Position numbers and translations under genes: made by a program
Shown here: positions 44,045-52,580 of the stretch, piece after piece
Layout of the letters: the number at the start of each line of letters is the position of its first letter
Numbering within the stretch: the stretch's first letter is position 1
The notes under the pieces: generated by a model
What the model was told of the DNA's origin: nothing
What the model saw: only the letters and a program-made list of their open reading frames with translations
The model's database searches: none
Source of the DNA: Raineya sp.
GTDB lineage: Bacteria; Bacteroidota; Bacteroidia; Cytophagales; Thermonemataceae
Direction: 5' to 3'
DNA length: 64,000 bases
Assembly: GCA_025454915.1 (NCBI GenBank)
Contig: JALONN010000004.1
Span: 186,001-250,000, forward strand

Positions 44045-44854
44045 ATGCTTGGTTTCCCTCATGCCAAAATCAACATTGGTCTATATATTACTGAAAAAAG
44101 AAATGATGGATTTCATAATTTAGAATCTTGTTTCTATCCTATTGGTTGGAGTGATGTTTTAGAAATTATTCCCTCTGAGAACTCTCATCTGGAAATTACA
44201 GGATTAGAGGTTGATGGAGACACCTCTAATAATTTATGTATCAAAGCTTTAAGTCTGTTATCTAAAGATTTTGCAATATCTAACACATCTGTATTTTTAC
44301 ACAAAGTAATTCCTATGGGTGCTGGTTTGGGTGGCGGTTCGGCTGATGCAGCATTTACTATCAAATTAATTAATCAGGTTTATCAACTTGGTTTAAGTGT
44401 AGCTCAGATGCAAGACTATGCTCGTATGTTGGGTAGTGACTGTGCTTTTTTTATAGAAAGCAAACCAGTATACTGTCATGAAAAAGGTGATAAATTCAAG
44501 GATATTAGTTTAAGCCTAAAAGGAAAATATTTAGTTTTGGTATATCCTAATATTCATATTTCAACAAAAGAAGCCTATGCTGGAGTAAAACCAAAACTAT
44601 TAGATTTTGATTTGAAAAACTTCTTAGAAACTAGTCCCTTAGAAAAATGGAAAAATGTTATCAAAAATGATTTTGAGACTCATTTGTTTGAAAAGTACTC
44701 AAAACTAAAAGAAATAAAAGAGTATTTGTATAACCAAGGAGCTTTATATGCTTCCATGTCTGGCTCAGGTTCAACTATTTATGGATTTTTTGAAGAAAAG
44801 CCACAACTCAAATTTGACAACTCTTATGCTGTTTGGCAAGAAACTCTCAAATAG
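44045..44854 (+). CDS. ispE: 4-diphosphocytidyl-2-C-methyl-D-erythritol kinase
   Basis: 269 residues, a GHMP kinase of the MEP pathway of isoprenoid synthesis. N-terminal AKINIGLYI with DGFHNLES, the ATP-binding PMGAGLGGGSADAA, and the C-terminal SMSGSGSTIYGFF are all present. It begins 2 bases after the activator stop, so the two are co-transcribed. The stop codon lies inside a hairpin terminator. Confidence 0.96.
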   Translation: MLGFPHAKINIGLYITEKRNDGFHNLESCFYPIGWSDVLEIIPSENSHLEITGLEVDGDTSNNLCIKALSLLSKDFAISNTSVFLHKVIPMGAGLGGGSADAAFTIKLINQVYQLGLSVAQMQDYARMLGSDCAFFIESKPVYCHEKGDKFKDISLSLKGKYLVLVYPNIHISTKEAYAGVKPKLLDFDLKNFLETSPLEKWKNVIKNDFETHLFEKYSKLKEIKEYLYNQGALYASMSGSGSTIYGFFEEKPQLKFDNSYAVWQETLK

Positions 44855-44868
44855 AGAGTTTCTTTTTT
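44838..44868 (+). terminator. Hairpin terminator after ispE
   Basis: 11-base-pair stem AAGAAACTCTC with a 5-base loop containing the stop codon, followed by a T run. The MFS gene ends at 44867 on the other strand, so it may serve both. Confidence 0.78.
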
Positions 44869-46105
44869 ATGATTCCTGAAAGTTTAAGTCTTTTCCAAAA
44901 GTTTCCTCTAATTGGGTCACAGCCCAAATTGCTAATATAAATACTACTGCTCCTACCCACATTGCACTTTGTATCTTTCCTAATGGTTCTTTTAAGAGAT
45001 TATAACAAATATCCACTAATACAAACGAACCTCTTACAAAATTAGGAACAGTTGTTGTGACTGTTGCCCTCAAATTTGTACCAAAATGCTCTGAAACAGA
45101 AGTGATAGAAATTACCCAATATCCAGAAAACACGCCTAAAACAAAACATAACCCATAAAAAACTTCTAAACTTAGGTGTGAACTTGTTAGGTACACCACA
45201 CTCATTATTGCACCCAAACCAATAAATCCATATTGAACTTTTTTACGAGAATGAGTCCATTGGCTTATAATGCCACTTGCCATATCTCCTACACTCAGAC
45301 CAGCATAAGCAAATAAGATTGCAATAGCAGGTTTAGGGATTTCGGGCATTGCAAGGGCTTGTCCAAATTCTTTACAAAAAGTAACCAAAAGCCCAATTAC
45401 ATACCAAACAGGAATTGTACATAATATAGATGATAAATAAGTCTTTAAACGTTTGGAGTTTGTTAGAATCATAGAAAAACTACCAAGTTTCACGCCTTCT
45501 TCTTTGGCTTTTCCAAATAACCCTGATTCAGCTACACCTACACGTAAAAGTAATAATGCTACTCCCATTCCTCCTCCTATCCAGTAGGCTGGTCTCCATC
45601 CAAATTCCTGACTCAATACTGATGCAAATACAGCCCCTAAAAGCCCAACAGAAGCCACTATTGTTACGCCATAACCTCTTTTTTCTTTACTCATAATTTC
45701 ATTAACCAGCGTAATACCCGCTCCAAGCTCTCCTGCTAAACCAATCCCTGCAATAAATCTTAGTACTACATATTGTTCTATATTTTGAACAAATCCGTTG
45801 GCAATGTTGGCTAGCGAATATGTAATGATAGAACCAAATAATACAGATAGACGTCCTTTTTTATCTCCTAGTGTTCCCCATAAAATTCCACCCAATAAAA
45901 GTCCTATCATTTGGGTATTAATAAGTAGGTGTCCGTAGTTCTCAATGTCTTTGTCAGAGGTATAACCTAAACCTTTCAAACTGTCTATTCGAATAATACT
46001 AAATAAGAGTAAATCATAAATATCTACAAAGTAGCCTAATGCTGCTACCATAACAGTTATCCAGATTTTTTTGGAAGAGGGTTGCGATGTTGATAATGAT
46101 TGCAT
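44867..46105 (-). CDS. Major facilitator superfamily transporter (metabolite:H+ symporter type)
   Basis: 412 residues with about twelve membrane segments. Between segments 2 and 3 the MFS signature is present as GTLGDKKGRLSVLF, and VLRFIAGIGLAGELGAGITLVNE matches the sugar/organic-acid symporter subgroup. The N terminus (FVDIYDLLLFSI) resembles the ProP/ShiA/KgtP-like metabolite:proton symporters. Substrate cannot be deduced. It follows the MOSC-domain gene by about 12 bases on the same strand and may be co-transcribed. Confidence 0.9.
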   Translation of the reverse strand: MQSLSTSQPSSKKIWITVMVAALGYFVDIYDLLLFSIIRIDSLKGLGYTSDKDIENYGHLLINTQMIGLLLGGILWGTLGDKKGRLSVLFGSIITYSLANIANGFVQNIEQYVVLRFIAGIGLAGELGAGITLVNEIMSKEKRGYGVTIVASVGLLGAVFASVLSQEFGWRPAYWIGGGMGVALLLLRVGVAESGLFGKAKEEGVKLGSFSMILTNSKRLKTYLSSILCTIPVWYVIGLLVTFCKEFGQALAMPEIPKPAIAILFAYAGLSVGDMASGIISQWTHSRKKVQYGFIGLGAIMSVVYLTSSHLSLEVFYGLCFVLGVFSGYWVISITSVSEHFGTNLRATVTTTVPNFVRGSFVLVDICYNLLKEPLGKIQSAMWVGAVVFILAIWAVTQLEETFGKDLNFQES

Positions 46106-46116
46106 GTTTATATTTT

Positions 46117-46920
46117 TTATTGAACTATTAGTTTATCACCAACTTTAATTGAGCCCAATCCATGATGAATAATATTTTGCCCAAAAAGAATTTTGTTATT
46201 TTGTTTTCTGTACTGGTTTAATGTAACAAGAGGCTCTTTCCCTTTTGTTCCTGTATCCTGATTAATGGTTGTAACCACACATCTGGCACAAGGTTTGGCA
46301 CAAGTAAAATGAATATTGTTAATTGAAAAATTTTTCCAAGTATCTTCTTCAAAAGCATCTCCACCTGTAAATACAATATTAGGTCTGAAACGATTCATAG
46401 GAATAAACTCGCTTGTTTTAGCATTTAAGTCATCTAAAGAACCCTGTCCTATCATTAAAAAAGGATAACCATCAGAAAAGCTTGTTAATTCTCCATTTTT
46501 AGCATATTTTGTATTTATCAGTCTTTGAGAGTTCTCAGTCATATATACAAGTTTCACTTCTTGCTTGAGCAAATCAGAAAAAAACTGATTAATAATTTCT
46601 GAAACTATATTTCCTTGACAAATATCATCCCAAATAGCTACACTCTGGTTTTCAGATTGATATTGAAATGGGACAAAAATGCTTTGAGATGGATATTTTT
46701 TATGATAAACCTCCAAACCATCTTTTTTAATGACAGGTTGAAAAAAACAAAGTTCTGAATACTCTCTCTGACTTAGGAATCGTCCATTATTATCAACAAG
46801 CATCCACCTTCTATCATAGAGAAATCCTCTATCTGTAATTTCAGCTTCCATTAGCTGAATTCCAGCAAAAGATTTAATGGGGTAAATATATAATTCACTT
46901 ATCAGGTAATCTCCTTTCAT
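46117..46920 (-). CDS. MOSC-domain protein (YcbX-like)
   Basis: 267 residues from the ATG at 46920. The N-terminal MOSC_N beta-barrel region (ELYIYPIKSFAGIQLMEAEI, GFLYDRRWMLVD) is followed by the MOSC domain with NRFRPNIVFTGGDAFEED and the conserved Cys in CAKPCARCVVTTINQDTG. MOSC proteins, including the C-terminal part of molybdenum cofactor sulfurase and mARC/YcbX, handle molybdenum-cofactor-linked sulfur or N-oxide reduction. No cofactor biosynthesis gene is adjacent. Unlike E. coli YcbX, there is no C-terminal 2Fe-2S ferredoxin domain. Confidence 0.9.
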   Translation of the reverse strand: MKGDYLISELYIYPIKSFAGIQLMEAEITDRGFLYDRRWMLVDNNGRFLSQREYSELCFFQPVIKKDGLEVYHKKYPSQSIFVPFQYQSENQSVAIWDDICQGNIVSEIINQFFSDLLKQEVKLVYMTENSQRLINTKYAKNGELTSFSDGYPFLMIGQGSLDDLNAKTSEFIPMNRFRPNIVFTGGDAFEEDTWKNFSINNIHFTCAKPCARCVVTTINQDTGTKGKEPLVTLNQYRKQNNKILFGQNIIHHGLGSIKVGDKLIVQ

Positions 46921-46995
46921 ATACAAAATAAAGACTTTCGTAAAAATAAGAAGCCTTTTGATAAAATGGTAAAACTACAATTAAAAACTTTCTAA

Positions 46996-47003
46996 TACTT
47001 TTG
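46996..47003 (+). promoter_or_regulatory. Candidate -7 box of the small secreted paralogue pair
   Basis: TACTTTTG, a TAnnTTTG match, 27 bases before the ATG at 47030. Confidence 0.45.
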
Positions 47004-47029
47004 AAGCATCAAATTATAAGAAAATTTAC

Positions 47030-47335
47030 ATGCTTTTTAGAACATTATTCATATTGCTTTTCATGATAGCCATTACGCTGAAAGCTTCGGAGCAATGGGG
47101 ATGTTATCAGGAAGAAGCAAAAGTTGATTTTAATTTAAAGAATGATTTGGCAGTGAGGGTTATTGTAGCAACAGACAAATCTACTACTGCTTTAGAAAGT
47201 AGTGCCGTTTATCGGTTTGAAAAAAATGTAGGGGAAAAAATTTTTTTAATCAGAAAAAATGAGCCTAAAAGACTTTTAATTATTGTACAGAAAAATCATA
47301 AAGGTAAAACCCTAAATATTTCACAATTACTTTAA
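47030..47335 (+). CDS. Small secreted protein, paralogue A
   Basis: 101 residues with a signal peptide (about 1-19, cleavage after LKA). The mature domain of about 80 residues aligns with the downstream gene: KNDLAVRVIVATDKS opposite KNDTGGSITLHTGSG, then GEKIFLIRKNEPKRLLIIVQKN opposite GKKLTVADKGQPGKLLIKVDGS, ending KTLNISQLL opposite KTFKLSELM. The fold is probably a small beta-sandwich. No family or function recognised. Paralogue pair on one transcript, 50 bases apart. Confidence 0.6.
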   Translation: MLFRTLFILLFMIAITLKASEQWGCYQEEAKVDFNLKNDLAVRVIVATDKSTTALESSAVYRFEKNVGEKIFLIRKNEPKRLLIIVQKNHKGKTLNISQLL

Positions 47336-47385
47336 ATTTTCCAGTTAAATAAAAATTGAATATTCACATTAATCCTTTTAAAGTC

Positions 47386-47712
47386 ATGAAAAAATTAATT
47401 CTTAGCTCCGCTTTAGTATTTGGTATTGTTGCTATGAGTGCATTTAAGTCTAACGATACAGATGCAACTGTAACTATAACAAAAAAACCAAATGGTGAAG
47501 TTTGTTTTAAAGTAAAAAATGACACTGGTGGGTCTATTACATTACACACAGGTTCAGGTACTGCTCCTATGAACAGTGGTGTTCAAAAAGAATTCTGTAT
47601 TCAGGAAGGAAAAAAATTAACTGTTGCTGATAAAGGACAGCCTGGCAAATTGTTAATAAAAGTAGATGGTAGTGTTGCAGGTAAAACTTTCAAGTTATCA
47701 GAACTTATGTAG
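47386..47712 (+). CDS. Small secreted protein, paralogue B
   Basis: 108 residues from the ATG at 47386 (MKKLILSS), chosen because it gives a clean signal peptide (about 1-20); the earlier TTG is rejected. The mature part contains two Cys (GEVCFKVKND and KEFCIQEGK) that could form a disulfide, which paralogue A lacks. Clear full-length similarity to the upstream small protein. Function unknown. A hairpin terminator follows. Confidence 0.62.
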   Translation: MKKLILSSALVFGIVAMSAFKSNDTDATVTITKKPNGEVCFKVKNDTGGSITLHTGSGTAPMNSGVQKEFCIQEGKKLTVADKGQPGKLLIKVDGSVAGKTFKLSELM

Positions 47713-47735
47713 TTTTAAGTTAAATAGGTAGTTTT

Positions 47736-47767
47736 ATAAAAGGTTTGATACTTATCAAACCTTTTAT
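47736..47767 (+). terminator. Hairpin terminator
   Basis: Perfect 15-base-pair stem ATAAAAGGTTTGATA with a CT loop, followed by a long T run, after paralogue B. Confidence 0.85.
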
Positions 47768-47911
47768 TTTTTTTTACAAATCCTCATTTTCACAAAATAT
47801 TATTCAAGTTTTTAATTGACCTACAAATTAACATTTGCCATACAATATTTTTCCTCTTATATTTAGAGCAAGTTTTACAGAAGCCTAAAACCCTTAAAGC
47901 TATATCTCAAT

Positions 47912-50900
47912 ATGAGTGAAAAAGTATTAAGAGCCATTATACAATTACTTGCAGCCTCTGCACAAGTAGATGGTGTCAATGAAAATGAACGATTGCTGAT
48001 TCAGAAGTTTTTAGAAGATAATTTTGGAGAAGAATACATTGATAAGTATTTAGGATTATTTGATAAGTATGTTTCTCAGAATGTAGATGTAGTTAATATT
48101 TGCAAAAATCTCAATGAGGAACTTACTAGAACTCAGAAAGTTATTGTCATTACAAATATCTTAGAAATGAATATTTCTGATGGTATAGCTTCTGAAAAGG
48201 AACAAAACTTGGTAAAAAAAATAGCTGAGCTTTTTCATCTAGACCTTGATGAATATGAAACCATTAGAAAATTTGTTTTAGAAAACTTCTCTGAAGATAA
48301 TAATCATCAAAATATTGTTTGGATTGATAGTATCGTAAAAGCAGATATTAACTACAAACATATATTTAGAGATAAACTGGATGGGGCAATTGGTATTCTT
48401 CGTATTCCTAGCATGGAAATGTATTTGCTTAAATATGCTGGAAGCTCTAATATTTATCTGAATAGTGTTGGTATCAAAGACCGTCATGTTTATACATTTC
48501 CAGTAGGTAGTAGCATCCGTTCCGATAAATTTGACCCTATATATTATAGTGATGTAGTTGGGTTGTTTTTAAATGAGAACAGAAACCAAGCTATTTCATT
48601 TGAAGCTTTGGATATTTGGTATTATTTTCCTAATCATAAAGTTGGACTAAGAAATGTGAGTATTGCTGAAGAATCAGGCAAACTCATAGGGCTTATGGGG
48701 GCAAGTGGCTCAGGAAAATCTACATTACTCAATGTTTTAAATGGAAATTTAAAACCAACCAAAGGACAAGTCTTAATCAATGGAATTGATATTCATAAAG
48801 ATAATGAAAGTATTTCAGGAGTTATTGGCTATGTACCTCAAGATGACCTTCTTATTGATGAGCTAACTGTTTATCAAAACTTATATTATGCTGCAAAACT
48901 TAGTTTTAGTAATGCCTCTGAAGATGAAATTGATGCTTTAGTTCAAAAGACTTTACATAGTTTGGGCATCCATGAGATTCAAGATTTAAAAGTTGGAAAT
49001 CCCCTCCAAAAAACAATTAGTGGAGGACAACGTAAGAGAGTTAATATTGGTTTAGAGCTACTTAGAGAACCTTACGTTCTTTTTGTAGATGAGCCAACCT
49101 CAGGGCTTTCTTCCAGAGACTCTGAAAATATTATGGATTTACTCAAAGAACTTTCTTTGAAAGGTAAACTCATTTTTGTTGTAATTCATCAGCCTTCTTC
49201 CGATATTTTTAAGATGTTTGATAAATTGCTTATTTTGGATGTTGGTGGGTATCCGATTTATTATGGTAATCCTATTGAAGCCATCACATACTTTAAAAGT
49301 ATTGCAGGTTTTGTTGATAAAGACCAGAATGTATGTGTTGAATGTGGAAATGTAAATCCAGAACAAATTTTTAATATCATAGAAACCAAAATGGTAAATG
49401 AGTATGGAACGTTTACCAATCAAAGAAAAATAACCCCAAGAAAATGGAATGAATACTTTGAGAAGCTAATTAATCCACCTCAAACACACACTCATCAAGA
49501 AAAACCCGCTACACATCTAAAAATTCCACCTAGAATTAAACAGGTAAGTATTTTCTTGACAAGGGATATCCTTTCAAAATTAAGTAACACTCAATACATG
49601 ACCATTAATTTGCTAGAAGCTCCTCTTTTAGCTGTTATATTGGCTTATATTGTTCGTTTTTATCAGAATAGTGATGGAGGTTATATATTTGCGAAGAACA
49701 ACAACCTGCCTGCCTATATTTTTATGTCTGTGATTGTTTCTTTATTTATAGGATTATCTGTTAGTGCTGAAGAAATTATCAAAGATGCAAAAATGTTAAA
49801 AAGAGAGGCTTTTTTACATTTAAGTAGAGGTAGTTATTTGCTTGGAAAAGTAATTTTATTATTTGCTTTTTCCGCTGTTCAGACATTGAGTTTTGTTTTA
49901 ATTGGTAATTGGATTTTAGGTGTAGAAGGCATGAATACATCTTATTGGCTTGTATTGTTTTCAGCAACATGCTTTGCCAATATGTTAGGCTTAAATATTT
50001 CTGCAACATTCAATTCTGTCGTTACAATTTATATTCTTATTCCTTTACTTCTAATACCTCAGTTATTGCTAGGAGGAATTGTTGTTCGATTCAATGAAAT
50101 CAATCCTAGCCTTTCATCTGATAAAAAGGTACCCTTATTGGCTGAAATTATGTCTTCACGTTGGGCTTTTGAGGCTCTAATGGTCGGACAATTTAAATAC
50201 AATGAATACCAAAAGCATTTTTATGATTATGACCAGAAAATGTCTCAAGCTGAGTATCATAAGTCATTGTATATCCCAGAATTAGAAACCAAACTTGATG
50301 ATTGTTTAAATAGTCATAAGGTAGACTCTCTAAAACAACAAGTAAGCCAAGATTTGCTTATTTTAAAAAATGAACTCTTGCTACAAAATGAAACGACTCC
50401 TTATCAGTTTACTCAATTCGATAAGTTTACACCTAATCAATTTGACATAGATTTGTATAATAATTTAAAGAAGCATCTTCAAAATCTAAAAAAACACTAT
50501 ATTAAAATTTATAACGAAAATAGCCAAGCCAAAGACCAAGTAATAGGAATTTCAACCAAAACTGCTGCTGAAAGAAAAGATTTTTTAGATTTAAAAAATC
50601 GATATCATAATGAAGCCGTTGAACGTCTTGTAACTGCTGCTGAAACTCCTGAACGTATTGTACAAACAACTTCTAATCTTGTGCAAAAAGTATATCCAAT
50701 TTATAAAATTCCAGAAAAAAGTAGTTTCTTAGACTTCAGAACTCATTTTTTTGCACCAAAAAAACGATTTGGAGGAATGCTTTATGATACTTTGAGTTTT
50801 AATATTATAGTTATTTGGATGATGAGCGTTTTCTTATATATTACTTTATATTTCAACGCATTAAGAAGATTGATAGAGGGTATAGGGAATCTGTATATCA

Positions 50901-50935
50901 GAATTTTCCATTCTAAGAAAAACCCTACTCATTAA
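47912..50935 (+). CDS. ABCG-type ABC transporter fused to TerB-like and FHA-like domains
   Basis: 1007 residues, a half-transporter with extras. Residues 1-125 resemble a TerB-like helical domain (LAASAQVDGVNENERLLI and ISDGIASEKEQNLV). Residues 135-225 look FHA-like (SSNIYLNSVGIKDRHVYTF). The ABCG-type ATPase follows with Walker A GASGSGKST (263-271), signature ISGGQRKRV and FVDEPTSGL. The membrane domain has about six segments, with a large extracellular loop (roughly 740-950) between the last two. The substrate is unknown. No partner gene adjacent; monocistronic. Confidence 0.88.
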   Translation: MSEKVLRAIIQLLAASAQVDGVNENERLLIQKFLEDNFGEEYIDKYLGLFDKYVSQNVDVVNICKNLNEELTRTQKVIVITNILEMNISDGIASEKEQNLVKKIAELFHLDLDEYETIRKFVLENFSEDNNHQNIVWIDSIVKADINYKHIFRDKLDGAIGILRIPSMEMYLLKYAGSSNIYLNSVGIKDRHVYTFPVGSSIRSDKFDPIYYSDVVGLFLNENRNQAISFEALDIWYYFPNHKVGLRNVSIAEESGKLIGLMGASGSGKSTLLNVLNGNLKPTKGQVLINGIDIHKDNESISGVIGYVPQDDLLIDELTVYQNLYYAAKLSFSNASEDEIDALVQKTLHSLGIHEIQDLKVGNPLQKTISGGQRKRVNIGLELLREPYVLFVDEPTSGLSSRDSENIMDLLKELSLKGKLIFVVIHQPSSDIFKMFDKLLILDVGGYPIYYGNPIEAITYFKSIAGFVDKDQNVCVECGNVNPEQIFNIIETKMVNEYGTFTNQRKITPRKWNEYFEKLINPPQTHTHQEKPATHLKIPPRIKQVSIFLTRDILSKLSNTQYMTINLLEAPLLAVILAYIVRFYQNSDGGYIFAKNNNLPAYIFMSVIVSLFIGLSVSAEEIIKDAKMLKREAFLHLSRGSYLLGKVILLFAFSAVQTLSFVLIGNWILGVEGMNTSYWLVLFSATCFANMLGLNISATFNSVVTIYILIPLLLIPQLLLGGIVVRFNEINPSLSSDKKVPLLAEIMSSRWAFEALMVGQFKYNEYQKHFYDYDQKMSQAEYHKSLYIPELETKLDDCLNSHKVDSLKQQVSQDLLILKNELLLQNETTPYQFTQFDKFTPNQFDIDLYNNLKKHLQNLKKHYIKIYNENSQAKDQVIGISTKTAAERKDFLDLKNRYHNEAVERLVTAAETPERIVQTTSNLVQKVYPIYKIPEKSSFLDFRTHFFAPKKRFGGMLYDTLSFNIIVIWMMSVFLYITLYFNALRRLIEGIGNLYIRIFHSKKNPTH

Positions 50936-50942
50936 AAAAAAC

Positions 50943-50989
50943 AAATATGCTTCATATGCAAGTTAAATATTTGCATATGAAGCATATTT
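50943..50989. terminator. Long AT-rich hairpin between convergent genes
   Basis: Perfect 19-base inverted repeat with a 9-base loop. The right arm overlaps the last codons of the oxidoreductase gene. It is only about one-third GC and lacks a strong T run, so it may be a weak bidirectional terminator. Confidence 0.55.
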
Positions 50990-51667
50990 TTCTTCGTTGT
51001 AAACTTCTTGAAGATAAGCAGACTCAAATATATGAAAGCCATCTCTATGTTCTTTGGTAATTTCGTACATAGATAAAGCTACCACTTTTGCCTCAATTGG
51101 CTTGTATTTTTTTAGTCCACCAACCATTATAAATTCTAGCCCCTTAGCTACAGCTTTACCTATTTCTTCTCCTAAACGAAATTCATGACGTTCTCCTAGC
51201 AATAATGATGGACGTATAATATTACAACATTTAAATTGGAGGTGTCCAATTGCTTCTTCAACTTCTCCTTTTACTCTATTATAGTAAAATGTAGATTGTT
51301 TACAAGCTCCCATTGCTGTAACAATAGTAAAAGAAGATGCTCCATTAAATTTTGCAATTTTTGCAATTTCAGTTGGATAGATATAATCTACTAAGTAGAA
51401 TTTTTCTTTACTTTTAGCCTTTTTTATTGTAGTTCCTAAACAACAATAAACATCAGTAGCTTTAATAAGGTGAGCATGAGCATCAAGATTATCAAAATCT
51501 ATAATGTGTTGTGTAAGTTTGGGGTGTAAAACATTTACTTTTTGTCTAGAAACTACAATGACTTCTTCATAGTAGTCATCATTAATCATCTGAAAAAGTA
51601 ATTCAGAACCTACCAGCCCTGTTGCACCTATCAATAGAGCTGTTTTTTTACAATAGGAATGATTCAT
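50963..51667 (-). CDS. TIP30/HTATIP2-like NAD(P)-binding oxidoreductase
   Basis: 234 residues from the ATG at 51667. An atypical short-chain dehydrogenase fold with NAD(P)-binding GATGLVGSELL, the CCLGTTIKKAKSKEKFYLVDY stretch and active-site-like STFYYNRVKGEVEE (Tyr and Lys). Then IIRPSLLLGERHEFRLGE matches the HTATIP2/TIP30 subgroup, whose substrate is unknown. Monocistronic with a promoter box upstream and a long AT-rich hairpin after it. Confidence 0.85.
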   Translation of the reverse strand: MNHSYCKKTALLIGATGLVGSELLFQMINDDYYEEVIVVSRQKVNVLHPKLTQHIIDFDNLDAHAHLIKATDVYCCLGTTIKKAKSKEKFYLVDYIYPTEIAKIAKFNGASSFTIVTAMGACKQSTFYYNRVKGEVEEAIGHLQFKCCNIIRPSLLLGERHEFRLGEEIGKAVAKGLEFIMVGGLKKYKPIEAKVVALSMYEITKEHRDGFHIFESAYLQEVYNEEKYASYANI

Positions 51668-51697
51668 TAACACTTATTCAATTTTCCAAAAACACAG

Positions 51698-51705
51698 CAA
51701 ATCTA
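51698..51705 (-). promoter_or_regulatory. Candidate -7 box of the TIP30-like gene
   Basis: TAGATTTG on the minus strand, 30 bases before the ATG at 51667. Confidence 0.4.
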
Positions 51706-51881
51706 CAACCTTTCTTATATATAACCTATATTTTATTTTTAAAACATTTATTTGGGGCATTATATCAAATATAAGAATCTGAAAATCAATATAATAATAT
51801 TTTTCTTTAGATTTTTCATAAAATTTTACTTACTTTGGCATCATTCCTGATTATATTTGTTTACACTAAATTTATGTTTTT

Positions 51882-52466
51882 ATGAAGAAGTCATTTATCT
51901 ATTTATTAGCTGTTACATTTTTAGCTACTGCTACCATTTCTTGTAAAAAGAAAGAGAAAGTAAAATTACCTGAAGGTGAAAAAGAAATTGTTGTACCATG
52001 TTCTGGTCCGGAGTTTTTTACAGACAAAAAAACCTTCCGTGCTAACGCAATGGGTGAAAGTCAAGATCAGATGACTGCAAAACGCAAAGCATTAAGCAAT
52101 ACCCGTGATGAACTTGCTCGTAGCATCAATACAAAAGTGAAGGCTGTAACTGATAATTATGTAAACTCTCGTGAGTTTAATAATAAAGAAGAAGTTGAAG
52201 AGCGTTATGAGAATTTAACTCGTGAAGTAGTAGATCAGGAATTAGCAGGTACAAAAACTATTTGCGAAAAATTAGTAAAAACACAACAAGGAACATATAA
52301 ATATTATATTGCATTAGAGTTAACTACTGATGATTTATTAGATTCTTATAACAAAAGAATGCAAAAATTAACCAATGATGAGCGTTTAAAAATTGACTAT
52401 GACTATGAGAAGTTCAAAAAGACTTTTGAAGCTGAAATGGATAAATTAAGTAATGGAGGAAGATAA
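51882..52466 (+). CDS. LPP20-like lipoprotein
   Basis: 194 residues. Lipoprotein signal with Cys21 (TISCKKKEK). The mature part resembles the LPP20 family: CSGPEFFTDKKTFRANAMGES, then a helix rich in Ala/Arg (AKRKALSNTRDELARSINTKVKAV) and YYIALELTTDDLLDSY. LPP20-type lipoproteins sit in the outer membrane; role unknown. The gene uses rather evenly spaced codons of a highly expressed type, but this is only an impression. Preceded by a 214-base AT-rich gap in which nothing else is seen. Confidence 0.75.
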   Translation: MKKSFIYLLAVTFLATATISCKKKEKVKLPEGEKEIVVPCSGPEFFTDKKTFRANAMGESQDQMTAKRKALSNTRDELARSINTKVKAVTDNYVNSREFNNKEEVEERYENLTREVVDQELAGTKTICEKLVKTQQGTYKYYIALELTTDDLLDSYNKRMQKLTNDERLKIDYDYEKFKKTFEAEMDKLSNGGR

Positions 52467-52490
52467 ACTATAATCATAAATTGTTTTTAA

Positions 52491-52527
52491 TTAAAGCCTT
52501 TTCTAATAAATTTTGAAAAGGCTTTAA
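52491..52527 (+). terminator. Hairpin terminator after the LPP20-like gene
   Basis: 13-base-pair perfect stem TTAAAGCCTTTTC with an 11-base loop, followed by a T run. Confidence 0.8.
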
Positions 52528-52547
52528 TTTTTTTATTAGATTTTATA

Positions 52548-52555
52548 TATATTTG
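52548..52555 (+). promoter_or_regulatory. Candidate -7 box of the sugar transferase gene
   Basis: TATATTTG, a TAnnTTTG match, 25 bases before the ATG at 52581. Confidence 0.45.
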
Positions 52556-52580
52556 AATTTTACTCCGCAAGTCAGAGTAT

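Noticed and set aside
51830..51837. TTACTTTG as a -7 box of the LPP20-like gene
   Set aside because: One mismatch to TAnnTTTG, and such near matches are frequent in AT-rich DNA.
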